Below the pieces are notes generated by a model. It was not told the origin of the DNA, did not search any database, and was given only the letters and a program-made list of their open reading frames with translations. 64,000 nt of DNA from NCBI RefSeq assembly GCF_001830555.1, contig NZ_MIAM01000014.1:155562-219561 (forward strand), written 5' to 3'. This stretch comes from Sphingopyxis sp. RIFCSPHIGHO2_12_FULL_65_19. Lineage in GTDB: Bacteria; Pseudomonadota; Alphaproteobacteria; Sphingomonadales; Sphingomonadaceae. The position numbers and the translations under genes are program-made. How positions within the stretch are numbered: the stretch's first letter is position 1; each line of letters opens with the position of its first letter. Shown piece by piece: positions 1-7,313 of this stretch.

Positions 1-209
1 GCGCCGTTACGCACCTTGAGGAAATGCAGCGTGTCGCGCGCCGCGCAAACCCAGCCCAAACCCTGCCAATCGCCGGGCCCGGCGAGCTCCACCGCATCAT
101 CGACCGGAATCACCAGATCGATCTCACCATAGGGATGGCCGTGACAATGACCAACGAATATCGTGTCGGCGCCCGGCTGCCGGCCAGCCACCACCTCGGT
201 ACCGTGGTC
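1..209 (-). pseudogene. C-terminal fragment of a DUF4863-type protein, runs off the left edge
   Basis: Reading leftwards, the frame contains GHCHGHPYGEIDLVIP followed by an AGPGDWQGLGW segment. This is the conserved core of the DUF4863 family, which includes 4-hydroxylaminobenzoate lyases of nitroaromatic degradation. The frame is closed upstream by TGA at 210-212 and offers only GTG codons near 189-194 as starts, whereas family members usually carry a substantial N-terminal part before this motif. The gene therefore looks 5'-truncated or frameshifted, and its 3' end lies outside the window. Substrate and activity cannot be judged from the fragment. Confidence 0.5.
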
Positions 210-233
210 TCATTCTTAGCGGACGGGTCACCG

Positions 234-1079
234 TCAGCCTGATTGGCGCCCCTGATATGCCTCTCTGTGAGCGGCGAGGAAGGCGGTCAGCTTGGTTGGC
301 ATGCGTCCCGTTATTTGCTCGACCTCTGTTGTGGTCCTGTCCTCCGACCCATATGAGATCGCGTCGTCCATGCGCGCGAGCGTGTCCGCATATCCCTCAG
401 GAATGCCGAACCCGGCGTAGCGGCGTGCAAGCTGCTCCACCGATAACCGGCAGTGGTGGACGGGGCGCTGGGCCACGGCGGTGATTCGGTCCGCAACCTC
501 GTCATATGAGAGAGCTTCAGGACCGGTCAGGATCCTTTCTCCTGACCCGAAAACTGGATCCACCAAGGCTTCGACTGCGACCGCCGCTATGTCGGCTGCG
601 TCGATGAACGGGATACGCCCATGCTTCGTCGCCGAGTAGATGCAACCCTCGTTGATGATCGACGGGAGATGCTGCGTAACGAAGTTCTGCATAAACCAGC
701 TCGGGCGCAGTATCGTCCAGCGAGGCGCGTTGGCGTTGAGCCACCCATGAACCTCACCCATCATCGGCCCGCCCTCGTCGATAGACGATGCGCTCAGCAG
801 CACCAGCTGGGCCACTCCTTGTGCCACGGCCTGTTCCAGCAGCGGGCGCATGACGGTCAGGTGGTCCGTTCGGTCGGTAGGAGCGACCAAGTAGATCGCG
901 TCCACACCCTCGAGCGCGGTACGGTGGGAGGCAACGTCGCCCCACTCGAAGCGAACCTGCTCCGGCATCGTGGCGTTGCGGGTTGCGATGCGGGGTTCGA
1001 CACCGCGTGCCGTAAGCTGCTGCGCAACCAGCGCGCCCGTCTTGCCCGTGCCCCCAGTCACCAAGACCCGATCAACCAT
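234..1079 (-). CDS. NmrA-like NAD(P)-binding oxidoreductase
   Basis: The protein of about 281 residues opens with MVDRVLVTGGTGKTG, a Rossmann-fold dinucleotide motif of the atypical SDR/NmrA type (quinone-oxidoreductase-like). A TILRPSWFMQNF segment in the middle is typical of this family. The ATG at 1079 is preferred because it overlaps the end of the upstream gene by 8 bases, a usual sign of translational coupling. An in-frame ATG at 1112 is also possible. It is cotranscribed with the SnoaL-like gene and divergent from a TetR regulator that probably represses both. The substrate is unknown; family members bind NAD(P) and act as oxidoreductases or redox sensors. Confidence 0.8.
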   Translation of the reverse strand: MVDRVLVTGGTGKTGALVAQQLTARGVEPRIATRNATMPEQVRFEWGDVASHRTALEGVDAIYLVAPTDRTDHLTVMRPLLEQAVAQGVAQLVLLSASSIDEGGPMMGEVHGWLNANAPRWTILRPSWFMQNFVTQHLPSIINEGCIYSATKHGRIPFIDAADIAAVAVEALVDPVFGSGERILTGPEALSYDEVADRITAVAQRPVHHCRLSVEQLARRYAGFGIPEGYADTLARMDDAISYGSEDRTTTEVEQITGRMPTKLTAFLAAHREAYQGRQSG

Positions 1080-1527
1080 GGTCTGACGCTCCGCCGACAA
1101 GGGCATCGACAACCGCGCTGCCGCGAAGCGCGCGCAGCACCACCAGCGGGTTCCAGTAATCGCGATAGTGCATAATCCGCCCGGCGTCCGTCCGGATCAC
1201 GGATATGTAGCGTTGGTCATAGGATTCCCCGGTCGCAACGCCGCTTCCGAAGCCTTCGAACTCGACAATGGTAACATCGGGGTCGGTCGTGGCGTGAATG
1301 GTCGGCTCACCCATGCGGTCGAAGGCTATCATGTCACCAAGGCTTTCAAGGTGACGCGCGATAGCAGCCTTTCCAACCAACCGGGTCGGAAGGCCTGGCG
1401 GCGAATAAGGAAATTCCATCACCCCATTTTCAGCCACCATGTCGAGAAAGGTGGCAGCATCGGGAGCGAGACGATCACCCAATGCCTTTCGAAGCATCGC
1501 TGAAAAGCTTTCCACACTGTCTGTCAT
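1072..1527 (-). CDS. SnoaL-like / NTF2-fold protein
   Basis: The product of 151 residues has the size and pattern of the SnoaL-like NTF2 superfamily: an N-terminal helical part, then a VGKAAIARHLESLGD segment and a sheet ending in RIMHYRDYWNPL, which is the usual signature end of ketosteroid-isomerase-like folds. Members act as small-molecule isomerases, cyclases or hydrolases, or only bind ligands; the substrate here is not deducible. It is the first gene of a two-gene operon with the NmrA-like oxidoreductase. Its promoter region contains an inverted repeat that also appears at the start of the divergent TetR gene, so it is probably repressed by that regulator. Confidence 0.75.
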   Translation of the reverse strand: MTDSVESFSAMLRKALGDRLAPDAATFLDMVAENGVMEFPYSPPGLPTRLVGKAAIARHLESLGDMIAFDRMGEPTIHATTDPDVTIVEFEGFGSGVATGESYDQRYISVIRTDAGRIMHYRDYWNPLVVLRALRGSAVVDALVGGASDHG

Positions 1528-1546
1528 GAACTAATCCCAATCGGTT

Positions 1547-1562
1547 GGAACGGTAGCGTTCC
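1547..1562. promoter_or_regulatory. putative TetR operator, site 1
   Basis: The sequence GGAACG-GTAG-CGTTCC is a perfect inverted repeat with 6-bp arms between the divergent SnoaL-like and TetR genes. Its right half GCGTTCCG recurs exactly in the second site at 1589-1604, which supports a shared binding protein. Confidence 0.6.
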
Positions 1563-1586
1563 GCTGAGATATATAGGAAGGCATCG

Positions 1587-2213
1587 ATGGAACACAAGCG
1601 TTCCGACGGAAATCCGAAAGCAGCCCGTGTTCTCAGCGGAGCAGCGGTCATGCGTGCTGACGTAACGAATGCACTGACGCGCAGCTTCTTCGAAGAATGG
1701 GCAAGGACTGGCTATGCGGGTCTGAGCCTCGAACGGGTGGCGCGAACTGCAGGGGTCGGCAAGGCTGCGCTTTACCGCCGCTGGCCGGACAAGGTGTCGA
1801 TGGCCAGCGATTTGCTGTCGCATGTCGGGTTGACGATGACCGATGTGGAAGAGCACGGCTCGCTGGAGGCTGATCTGCAAGCGGTGCTCCTCGCCATCCG
1901 CCGCGTTCTGAGGCATCCCAAGGTGCGACGGATTCTGACCGACCTTCATGGCGAGATCGAGCGGACGCCGGCATTGGAAATGGCGATCCGGCCTTTCCAG
2001 CGCGCACGGCGCGAGCGGATCAATGGCCTGATTAATCGGGCGATCAAACGCCGGGAAGTGTCGCCCTTGGTGGACCGTGAGATGGCGGCCGACCTCATCG
2101 CAGCCCCGTTATACTGGCGGATCGCGGTATTGGGGGGACGATCGGATCGCGCCTACATCAAGCGGCTTGCCCTCGTCACGGGCGCCGCGCTTCGCGCAAG
2201 CGCGCCTTCGTAA
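1587..2213 (+). CDS. TetR family transcriptional regulator
   Basis: The product of 208 residues has an N-terminal TetR helix-turn-helix at about residues 30-75, with the recognition stretch TAGVGKAALYRRWPDK. A helical ligand-binding domain follows, of the TetR_C type seen in AcrR-like regulators (GLINRAIKRREV, DLIAAPLYWRIA). ATG 1587 is preceded by AGGAAG at a good distance. The gene is divergent from the SnoaL-NmrA operon. One of the twin inverted repeats overlaps its own start codon, so it should repress itself and the divergent operon until an unknown small molecule is bound. Confidence 0.9.
   Translation: MEHKRSDGNPKAARVLSGAAVMRADVTNALTRSFFEEWARTGYAGLSLERVARTAGVGKAALYRRWPDKVSMASDLLSHVGLTMTDVEEHGSLEADLQAVLLAIRRVLRHPKVRRILTDLHGEIERTPALEMAIRPFQRARRERINGLINRAIKRREVSPLVDREMAADLIAAPLYWRIAVLGGRSDRAYIKRLALVTGAALRASAPS
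1589..1604. promoter_or_regulatory. putative TetR operator, site 2, overlapping the tetR start
   Basis: GGAAC-ACAAGC-GTTCC is an inverted repeat inside the first codons of the TetR gene. It shares the GCGTTCCG half with site 1, at a 42-base centre-to-centre distance (about four helical turns). Confidence 0.55.
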
Positions 2214-2256
2214 TTTGCCTTCCAGATCGGCCCATCACGTCCGCAAATTGCGAGCC

Positions 2257-2832
2257 CTACCCGTCGCCACTTTTCCCGCGTTCCACCCCCCGTTCGTGCA
2301 ATTCGGCGTCGATGGGGCAGTTGGTGCAGCCTTCATAGCAGCACAGGCGGCAGATGCGGTAGGAATGCTCCAGGTTTTCCAGGCGATCGCGCAGGACGCG
2401 TTCAGCCATGTCGCATAGGATTTTCAGTTCGTCGGGCTTCAGGATCGATAATCCTTCGGCAATCACCTCGTCGCGCGAAGCAAGAACCTCGTCGCTCGCA
2501 ATCTTTCCGGTTGGAGTGAGGTAGAGGGCCCGCGTGCGCCCATCTGACGAATGCTCCCTGCGTTCGATCAATCCCTCGGTAGCCAATCGATCCACCAGGC
2601 GAACCGTCCCTGCATGGGAAAGGCCTACCCCGACCGCAAGCATGCGGATCGAGAGCCCGGGCTGGTGCGCGAGTAGCGCCAGCGCTGAGGCGGCGGGGCC
2701 AGCTTCCGGTGCCCGCGATGAACTAGCGCGAACGATGTCGTCGCTGATCATCAGTGCGAACGCCCCAAATATATTGCGGTCTCGAGGTCCATCCATCGGC
2801 GCGTCTATATGTGCGCGGGGCATAGACAGCAA
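2257..2832 (-). CDS. MarR family regulator with a C-terminal cysteine cluster
   Basis: The winged-helix core lies at about residues 40-140, with SIRMLAVGVGLSHAGTVRLVDRL as recognition region and the wing EHSSDGRTRALYLT. The C-terminus carries CRLCCYEGCTNCP, five cysteines in a short stretch that could bind a metal or sense redox state; similar Cys tails occur in a subset of MarR proteins. The start is uncertain: TTG at 2832 or ATG at 2823, because the strong AGGAGG upstream is best placed for an out-of-frame ATG at 2837 (see the leader peptide). It has no operon partner. A role in responding to thiol-reactive or metal stress is an inference. Confidence 0.85.
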   Translation of the reverse strand: MLSMPRAHIDAPMDGPRDRNIFGAFALMISDDIVRASSSRAPEAGPAASALALLAHQPGLSIRMLAVGVGLSHAGTVRLVDRLATEGLIERREHSSDGRTRALYLTPTGKIASDEVLASRDEVIAEGLSILKPDELKILCDMAERVLRDRLENLEHSYRICRLCCYEGCTNCPIDAELHERGVERGKSGDG

Positions 2833-2837
2833 GTCAT
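2805..2837 (-). CDS. possible 10-residue Cys-rich leader peptide (MTCCLCPAHI)
   Basis: An AGGAGG Shine-Dalgarno sequence sits 7 bases before an ATG that opens the peptide MTCCLCPAHI and then TAG. This short frame overlaps the start of the MarR gene in another frame. The ribosome site fits the short peptide better than the MarR start, so it may be a leader that couples or attenuates MarR translation. It is too short for any homology argument and could be accidental. Confidence 0.3.
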   Translation of the reverse strand: MTCCLCPAHI

Positions 2838-3075
2838 AGACTAGCCTCCTTTTATCCGCGCGTCCGGCGAGGAAATCTCGGTTTTAAAAGGGTTTTGATT
2901 CCACCGACTGATAGCGCGCGCCAAAAAAATCACTTCCATCTTATCAAGGCGCCGGGCTGGATTGATACCTTGGGGCTATGGCGCGCGACGAACGGGTTAA
3001 AAAAATGCCCGAGGTCGCGGCTAAGAATGTGTCAGCGCCGCCATCGACGCCGCGCAGGTGATGATATGCAAGACC
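2838..3075. other. intergenic region between MarR and rpiA
   Basis: No convincing gene is seen. It should hold the MarR promoter and the 3' end of the rpiA transcript. An open frame at 2895-3128 on the plus strand overlaps the rpiA end and has no family features. Confidence 0.5.
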
Positions 3076-3762
3076 TCAAGCTTCACCCCGGTGTCGCACC
3101 TCCACCATGTCACCGCGCGCAATCATGATTGTATCGATTTCATCCAAGAACAGTCCATGCTCCAGGACGCCCGGGATTGTGGTGATCGCGGCGGCGATCT
3201 CGCGCGGCCTTGGTATCTCATCCAAAGCTGCGTCCAGGATGTAATTGCCCTGGTCCGTGAGGAAGGGCGTCCCACCCGCTTCGCGAACAGTAACACGGGC
3301 TCCGAGTGCGGACAGGCGTGCACGAACAAACTCGGTGGCGAAAGGAACCACCTCCACGGGCAGAGGGAATTTGCCGAGCTGCGCAACAAGCTTGCTGGAA
3401 TCGGCGATGATGATCACGCGCGTGGATGCGGACTCGGTGATTTTCTCGCGAAGCAGGGCGCCGCCTCCCCCTTTGATGGCTTGGAAGCGGTCATCGATTT
3501 CATCGGCGCCGTCGATCGTCAGGTCGACAGCGCTAAGCTGTTGAAAGGGAACAAGCGGCACCGCAAGACGGAGAGCTAGAGCTTCGGTCGCTTGGGATGT
3601 GGCGACCGCGGTGATGCGAAGGCCGTGCTTGATGCGCTCGCTGAGGCTTTTCACGGCATAAGCGGCGGTGCTTCCGGTCCCTAACCCGACAAGCATGCCA
3701 TCGCGAACCTCATCGACTGCTCTCACCGCCGCGATCGATTTCTCAGCGACGAAGTTGGACAT
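3076..3762 (-). CDS. rpiA: ribose-5-phosphate isomerase A
   Basis: The product of about 228 residues interconverts ribose 5-phosphate and ribulose 5-phosphate in the non-oxidative pentose phosphate pathway. Visible motifs are GLGTGSTA (phosphate-binding loop near residue 26), DLTIDGADEID (with the catalytic acidic residues), KGGGGALLREK (catalytic lysine and glutamate region) and the C-terminal GVLEHGLFLDEID. The length is normal for bacterial RpiA. The start ATG 3762 is chosen because an AAGGAGG sequence precedes it and homology begins there; the longer open frame upstream is not conserved. The gene appears monocistronic. Confidence 0.95.
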   Translation of the reverse strand: MSNFVAEKSIAAVRAVDEVRDGMLVGLGTGSTAAYAVKSLSERIKHGLRITAVATSQATEALALRLAVPLVPFQQLSAVDLTIDGADEIDDRFQAIKGGGGALLREKITESASTRVIIIADSSKLVAQLGKFPLPVEVVPFATEFVRARLSALGARVTVREAGGTPFLTDQGNYILDAALDEIPRPREIAAAITTIPGVLEHGLFLDEIDTIMIARGDMVEVRHRGEA

Positions 3763-4232
3763 GGAGCGAGACCCCTCCTTTCTGGCCGAGCGGCCAGCCT
3801 TAATACCTGCGGAATGCAGTCGCGCGAACAAGGTTTGACGCTTCCAACTCGGTAGGCCGTTACCACTTCCTCTCTAAATTGTCGCGCTGCCGCCCATGAG
3901 GTGCACGGATACGTATATGAATGGCGCATATATCTGTTTTGCGTTTTATGCCTTCGATCTCACCGTCTGACGTTCCGCGCCCATGTTCAACTGCGCCGCG
4001 CGGACGCAGGGCGCAGATGCAGGACTGATTCTGCAAAGCAAGGGAAGACGCGAACAGTTATGTGCATCCGTGCGACCCAAATGGAGGGCTCTTCAACCAA
4101 AACTGGAACCGAAAATCGATGCAATTGGAACTTAGCCTTTTCGGATTACGACACGATTGAGCCGGCTCTGGAATCACTTCGCGATAGCCCCGCTCGCATT
4201 GTATTGCGAACCGCCCTCACTAGATTAGACCC
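3763..4232. other. intergenic region upstream of rpiA and of the thioredoxin-like gene
   Basis: About 470 bases without a convincing gene. A plus-strand open frame at 3901-4248 encodes a low-complexity, Arg- and Cys-rich product with no recognisable domain and overlaps the next start; it was not accepted. The region must carry the rpiA promoter on the minus strand and a plus-strand promoter. Confidence 0.5.
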
Positions 4233-5168
4233 ATGCAACAAAATCTAGTTTCCTTGCGCGAGCATCGCGAGCTCGGCGACGTCGCCTGGCTGCGCGATCT
4301 GGACGCCGGTCTCGCGGTCGCAGCCGAGCAGAGAAAACCGGTTCTGCTGCTCTTTCAGGAGGTGCCGGGCTGCTCGACGTGCGTGCGTTTCGGGCAGGAT
4401 GTACTGACCCATCCCTTGATGGTGGAACTTATCGCAGATCGGTTCGTGCCCGTGGCCATCTTCAACAACCGCCCGGGGGCGGACGCCGAGATCCTGCGCC
4501 GCTTCGACGAGCCATCATGGAATAATCCCGTGGTGCGGTTTCTCGGGCCCGATGGCGCCGAGTTGCTGCCCAAGCTCGCCGATCGTTATGATGCGCCGGC
4601 TCTGCACCAAAAGATCGTCGCCGTGCTGGAATTGCTCGGCGGCGACGTTCCTGGCTACTTCCGCCTGTTGGGGCGCGACCTGCTGATCGAAAATGGCCTC
4701 AGCAAATCGGCGACCTACACGACGCCGTGCTTCTGGTCGGGCGAAACGAGCCTCGCGCAGCATCCGGCGGTCATCACGACCGACGCTGGCTGGATCGATG
4801 GCGAGGAAGTGGTGCAGGTCCATTTCGATCCCCGCGCGGCGGCGCGTTCCGAACTCGATGCTTATGCCCACGAGGAGGGATTTGGCGCGATCGACAGTGG
4901 CGGGTTCGCGCTTGACGGTGAACCGCAATTCTATCTGCGCAAAAATGCGGCGCGCCATCTGCCGCTGACGCCGGCTCAGCGCACGCAGATCAACCTCGCT
5001 ATACCCTATCGCACACCGCTCGCGGACTTTCTCAGCCCGCAACAATGCGCGTGGCTAGCCAATCCGCGGCTAGAAGCACCGGGCGAGAATGAAGCCTATC
5101 GCAAGGACATTCGCGAAAGCCGGCCCGTGCTGGCGCAGCGGCTTGGTTTGGTCGAAAAGGAGACATGA
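4233..5168 (+). CDS. thioredoxin-fold protein with VPGC-S-T-C site and MsrA-like C-terminal domain
   Basis: The product of 311 residues has an N-terminal thioredoxin-like domain, with the probable active site EVPGCSTC at about residues 43-50. It matches the VPGUxT family of thioredoxin-like (seleno)proteins, with cysteine in the selenocysteine position. From about residue 165 it carries TPCFWSGETSLAQHPAVITTDAGW, which resembles the GCFWG...E start of peptide methionine sulfoxide reductase A. No signal peptide is visible, so it probably acts in the cytoplasm on disulfides or oxidised methionine. It overlaps the SirB1-like gene by ATGA, so the two are translated together. The precise reaction is not known. 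Confidence 0.65.
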   Translation: MQQNLVSLREHRELGDVAWLRDLDAGLAVAAEQRKPVLLLFQEVPGCSTCVRFGQDVLTHPLMVELIADRFVPVAIFNNRPGADAEILRRFDEPSWNNPVVRFLGPDGAELLPKLADRYDAPALHQKIVAVLELLGGDVPGYFRLLGRDLLIENGLSKSATYTTPCFWSGETSLAQHPAVITTDAGWIDGEEVVQVHFDPRAAARSELDAYAHEEGFGAIDSGGFALDGEPQFYLRKNAARHLPLTPAQRTQINLAIPYRTPLADFLSPQQCAWLANPRLEAPGENEAYRKDIRESRPVLAQRLGLVEKET

Positions 5169-5962
5169 TCATGGATATTGCTGCCATCGGCCTCATCGAA
5201 GACGAAGATATCCTGCTCGACCTGGCATCGCTCGCTCTCAGCCAACTCGATCATGAAAATGCGGACATCGCCCATTATCTCGACATGCTCGAAGATATTG
5301 AGGACCGGGTGTGCGCTGAAGGCCGAAGCGCGTTCCTTCCGGAAGAACGGGCCGCGGCGCTTTCGCGCGTTCTGCACGGCGAACTGGGGTTCGTTGGCGA
5401 CGATGAAACTTATGATGCACCCGTCAACGCGGACTTCATCAGGGTGCTGGACCGAAAGCGCGGCCTGCCGATTGCACTGTCGATCCTCTATGTCGCCATG
5501 GCCCGCCGGACGGGCTGGAGCGCCTATGTGCTCAATCTCCCCGGCAAGGTGCTTGTCCAGCTGGGCGAGAAGAATCCGGTGGTGCTCGATCCGTTTGCCG
5601 GAGGCGCTGTGCTGTCAGCGGGACAAGTTGCAGCGGTGTACCGTGCGAGTCTAGGCCAGGAAGGCGGCGCCGCCGCACTCAGCGCCGTGCGGATGAGCAA
5701 TCGCGATGTGCTGGCCCGGCTGCTGAACAATCAGGGAATCCGCGCAGAGCAGGAAAAGGATCATCAGCGGGGTCTCGCAATTTATCAGCGGATAACCAGG
5801 GTCGCACCGAGGCGCCTCGAGGCCTGGCAAAATCTGGCGCGTCTGCAGTTGCAATCCCGCGATGTCGAGGGCGCCAAGGCAAGCCTGTTCGCCATGTCGG
5901 AAGTTGCACCTGACAGGCGGACTCGTGACCGGATCATGGAAGCATTTGAAGCCCTGACCTAG
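5165..5962 (+). CDS. SirB1/transglutaminase-like protein with TPR-like tail
   Basis: The product of 265 residues has the SirB1 N-terminal transglutaminase-like domain, with the conserved DFIRVLDRKRGLPIALSILY segment and PGKVLVQLG followed by LDPFAGG. A C-terminal tetratricopeptide-like part (about residues 185-260) contains a repeated A..Y.RI...P pattern. Proteins of this family often lack complete protease triads and their role is poorly known. The start overlaps the preceding thioredoxin-like gene by four bases, which argues for a shared function in protein repair or quality control (inference). No secretion signal is visible. Confidence 0.75.
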   Translation: MIMDIAAIGLIEDEDILLDLASLALSQLDHENADIAHYLDMLEDIEDRVCAEGRSAFLPEERAAALSRVLHGELGFVGDDETYDAPVNADFIRVLDRKRGLPIALSILYVAMARRTGWSAYVLNLPGKVLVQLGEKNPVVLDPFAGGAVLSAGQVAAVYRASLGQEGGAAALSAVRMSNRDVLARLLNNQGIRAEQEKDHQRGLAIYQRITRVAPRRLEAWQNLARLQLQSRDVEGAKASLFAMSEVAPDRRTRDRIMEAFEALT

Positions 5963-6514
5963 ACGAGGCCTGACACATCACATGTCGCTGCGCGCCGTTG
6001 CGCTCCTCTCCGGGGAGTCGACGTCGATGGCGATGTCCTTGGCTTCGAAGGGCGTCCCTACAAGCGGTGCGGCCTCGATAACGACATGCCGCGAAATGTC
6101 GCAGGGCTGCTCCCCGAAAGGCGGCTCGACCGCGCCGATCGCGCGAAAACGACTGACCACCCGCCGCCGGCATCAAAAAACCATGTTGAAGCCATAGAGG
6201 TGGAGAGCGAGCGTCACCCAGACAAACGTGACCCCAGCGAGGACCAGCAAAGTCGCGCCGAGCTTCACAGTCCATCGGCGCTTGTCCCTGATACTCAGCA
6301 AGAGATGCCAGAATGCTGTCGCGAGCAAGTAGCGGCAGATCCGCTCTTTCGTGTAGATTCGCGTATAGAGCACTTATTCCGCCCACATGGCATTGAACCG
6401 CTGGATGGACATATCTGCTGACCGTAAGTCAGGGCTTGCTCACGGCCAAATCTTGCCATTTAAGGCGCGACCGTCGGCAAAGGGGGCGGTCTTGCGACCG
6501 TCCCCTGCTCCACC
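5963..6514. other. intergenic region with possible gene remnants
   Basis: About 550 bases lie between the convergent SirB1-like gene and bdcA. The minus strand holds two short open frames, 6173-6373 (listed separately) and 5978-6160 (about 60 residues), in different frames. They may be decayed pieces of older genes, but neither can be assigned. Confidence 0.4.
6173..6373 (-). CDS. small putative membrane protein, possible gene remnant
   Basis: This 66-residue frame encodes a basic N-terminal part (RICRYLL, IRDKRRW) followed by a hydrophobic stretch LGATLLVLAGVTFVWVTLAL and a short tail HLYGFNMVF. The pattern resembles the last membrane helix of larger proteins, for example serine hydrolases with a C-terminal membrane anchor, so it may be the surviving end of a broken gene. 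No Shine-Dalgarno sequence or family assignment supports an independent gene. Confidence 0.25.
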   Translation of the reverse strand: MLYTRIYTKERICRYLLATAFWHLLLSIRDKRRWTVKLGATLLVLAGVTFVWVTLALHLYGFNMVF

Positions 6515-7228
6515 TCAGGCACCAAATGCGCCGTCGATCGTGTGCATGGCGCCAGTGACAAAACCCGCTTCGGGGCCAGCCAGCCAAGCAACCATGCCAG
6601 CGACCTCTTCGGGCCGCCCGTGGCGCTTGATCGCCATGAAGCTGTGCATCAGCTCGCGCATCGGTCCGTCCTCGGGGTTGGCGTCGGTATCGATCGGGCC
6701 GGGCTGCACGATATTGATCGTGATTCCGCGCGGTCCGAAATCGCGGGCCAGTCCGCGCGCCATGCCCTGCAGCGCCGATTTGCTCAGTGCATAGGAGGCC
6801 ATGCCGGGGAGAGGCATGCGGTCGCCGTTTACCGAACCGATCACGATGATGCGGCCGCCGTCGGGCATCTGCCGCGCGGCCTCGACCGACGCATGATAGG
6901 GGGCGGTGACGTTGACGCGGATCAGCCGGTCGACGTCGTCGGGATCGAGGTCGAGCGCGTCGCCGAACAGCGCGAAGCCGGCGTTGACGACCAGTATGTC
7001 GAGCGGGCCGCTCTCGCGCACGCGTGCAATCACTGCGTCGCGGTCGCCGCTGTCGGTCGCTACCGCGCTGGTGCCGGTTTCGGTCGCCAGCTGCTCGGCC
7101 GCCTCGCGCGATCCGTTGTAGGTGAAGACGACCTTGGCGCCGTCGGACGCAAAACGGCGGACGATCGCCGCGCCGATTCCGCGGCTGCCGCCGAGGACCA
7201 GAACGGATTTTCCTTGAAAGTTGGACAT
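6515..7228 (-). CDS. bdcA: SDR family protein BdcA
   Basis: The product of 237 residues is a classical short-chain dehydrogenase: cofactor motif GGSRGIG at 13-19, NAG at 82-84, and catalytic Y146-x3-K150. It matches my recollection of E. coli BdcA almost throughout, for example GSVNGDRMP, QGMARGLARDFGPRGITIN and the end GAMHTIDGAFGA. E. coli BdcA was reported to bind cyclic di-GMP and to promote biofilm dispersal without needing the SDR reaction. The gene is divergent from a matching bdcR. Two copies of TGTA-N8-TACA lie in the shared promoter region. The close match to an enterobacterial pair suggests horizontal transfer of the cassette. Confidence 0.9.
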   Translation of the reverse strand: MSNFQGKSVLVLGGSRGIGAAIVRRFASDGAKVVFTYNGSREAAEQLATETGTSAVATDSGDRDAVIARVRESGPLDILVVNAGFALFGDALDLDPDDVDRLIRVNVTAPYHASVEAARQMPDGGRIIVIGSVNGDRMPLPGMASYALSKSALQGMARGLARDFGPRGITINIVQPGPIDTDANPEDGPMRELMHSFMAIKRHGRPEEVAGMVAWLAGPEAGFVTGAMHTIDGAFGA

Positions 7229-7250
7229 CGGGAGACTCCTTGCTTATTAA

Positions 7251-7266
7251 TGTATCGTCCACTACA
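7251..7266. promoter_or_regulatory. putative BdcR operator, site 1
   Basis: TGTA-TCGTCCAC-TACA, an inverted repeat 22 bases upstream of the bdcA start. It has the same arm and 8-base spacer geometry as the second site at 7298-7313. Confidence 0.6.
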
Positions 7267-7297
7267 TAATATCGCGAAAGCCATCGTCAAGGCATTT

Positions 7298-7313
7298 TGT
7301 AATGGTTACTACA
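7298..7313. promoter_or_regulatory. putative BdcR operator, site 2, overlapping the bdcR start
   Basis: TGTA-ATGGTTAC-TACA, with arms extending to TTTGTA and TACAAA. It includes the ATG of bdcR, so binding here would give autorepression. Confidence 0.6.

Noticed and set aside
3901..4248. Plus-strand 115-codon frame upstream of the thioredoxin-like gene
   Set aside because: It has no ribosome site, no recognisable domain and overlaps the next gene start.
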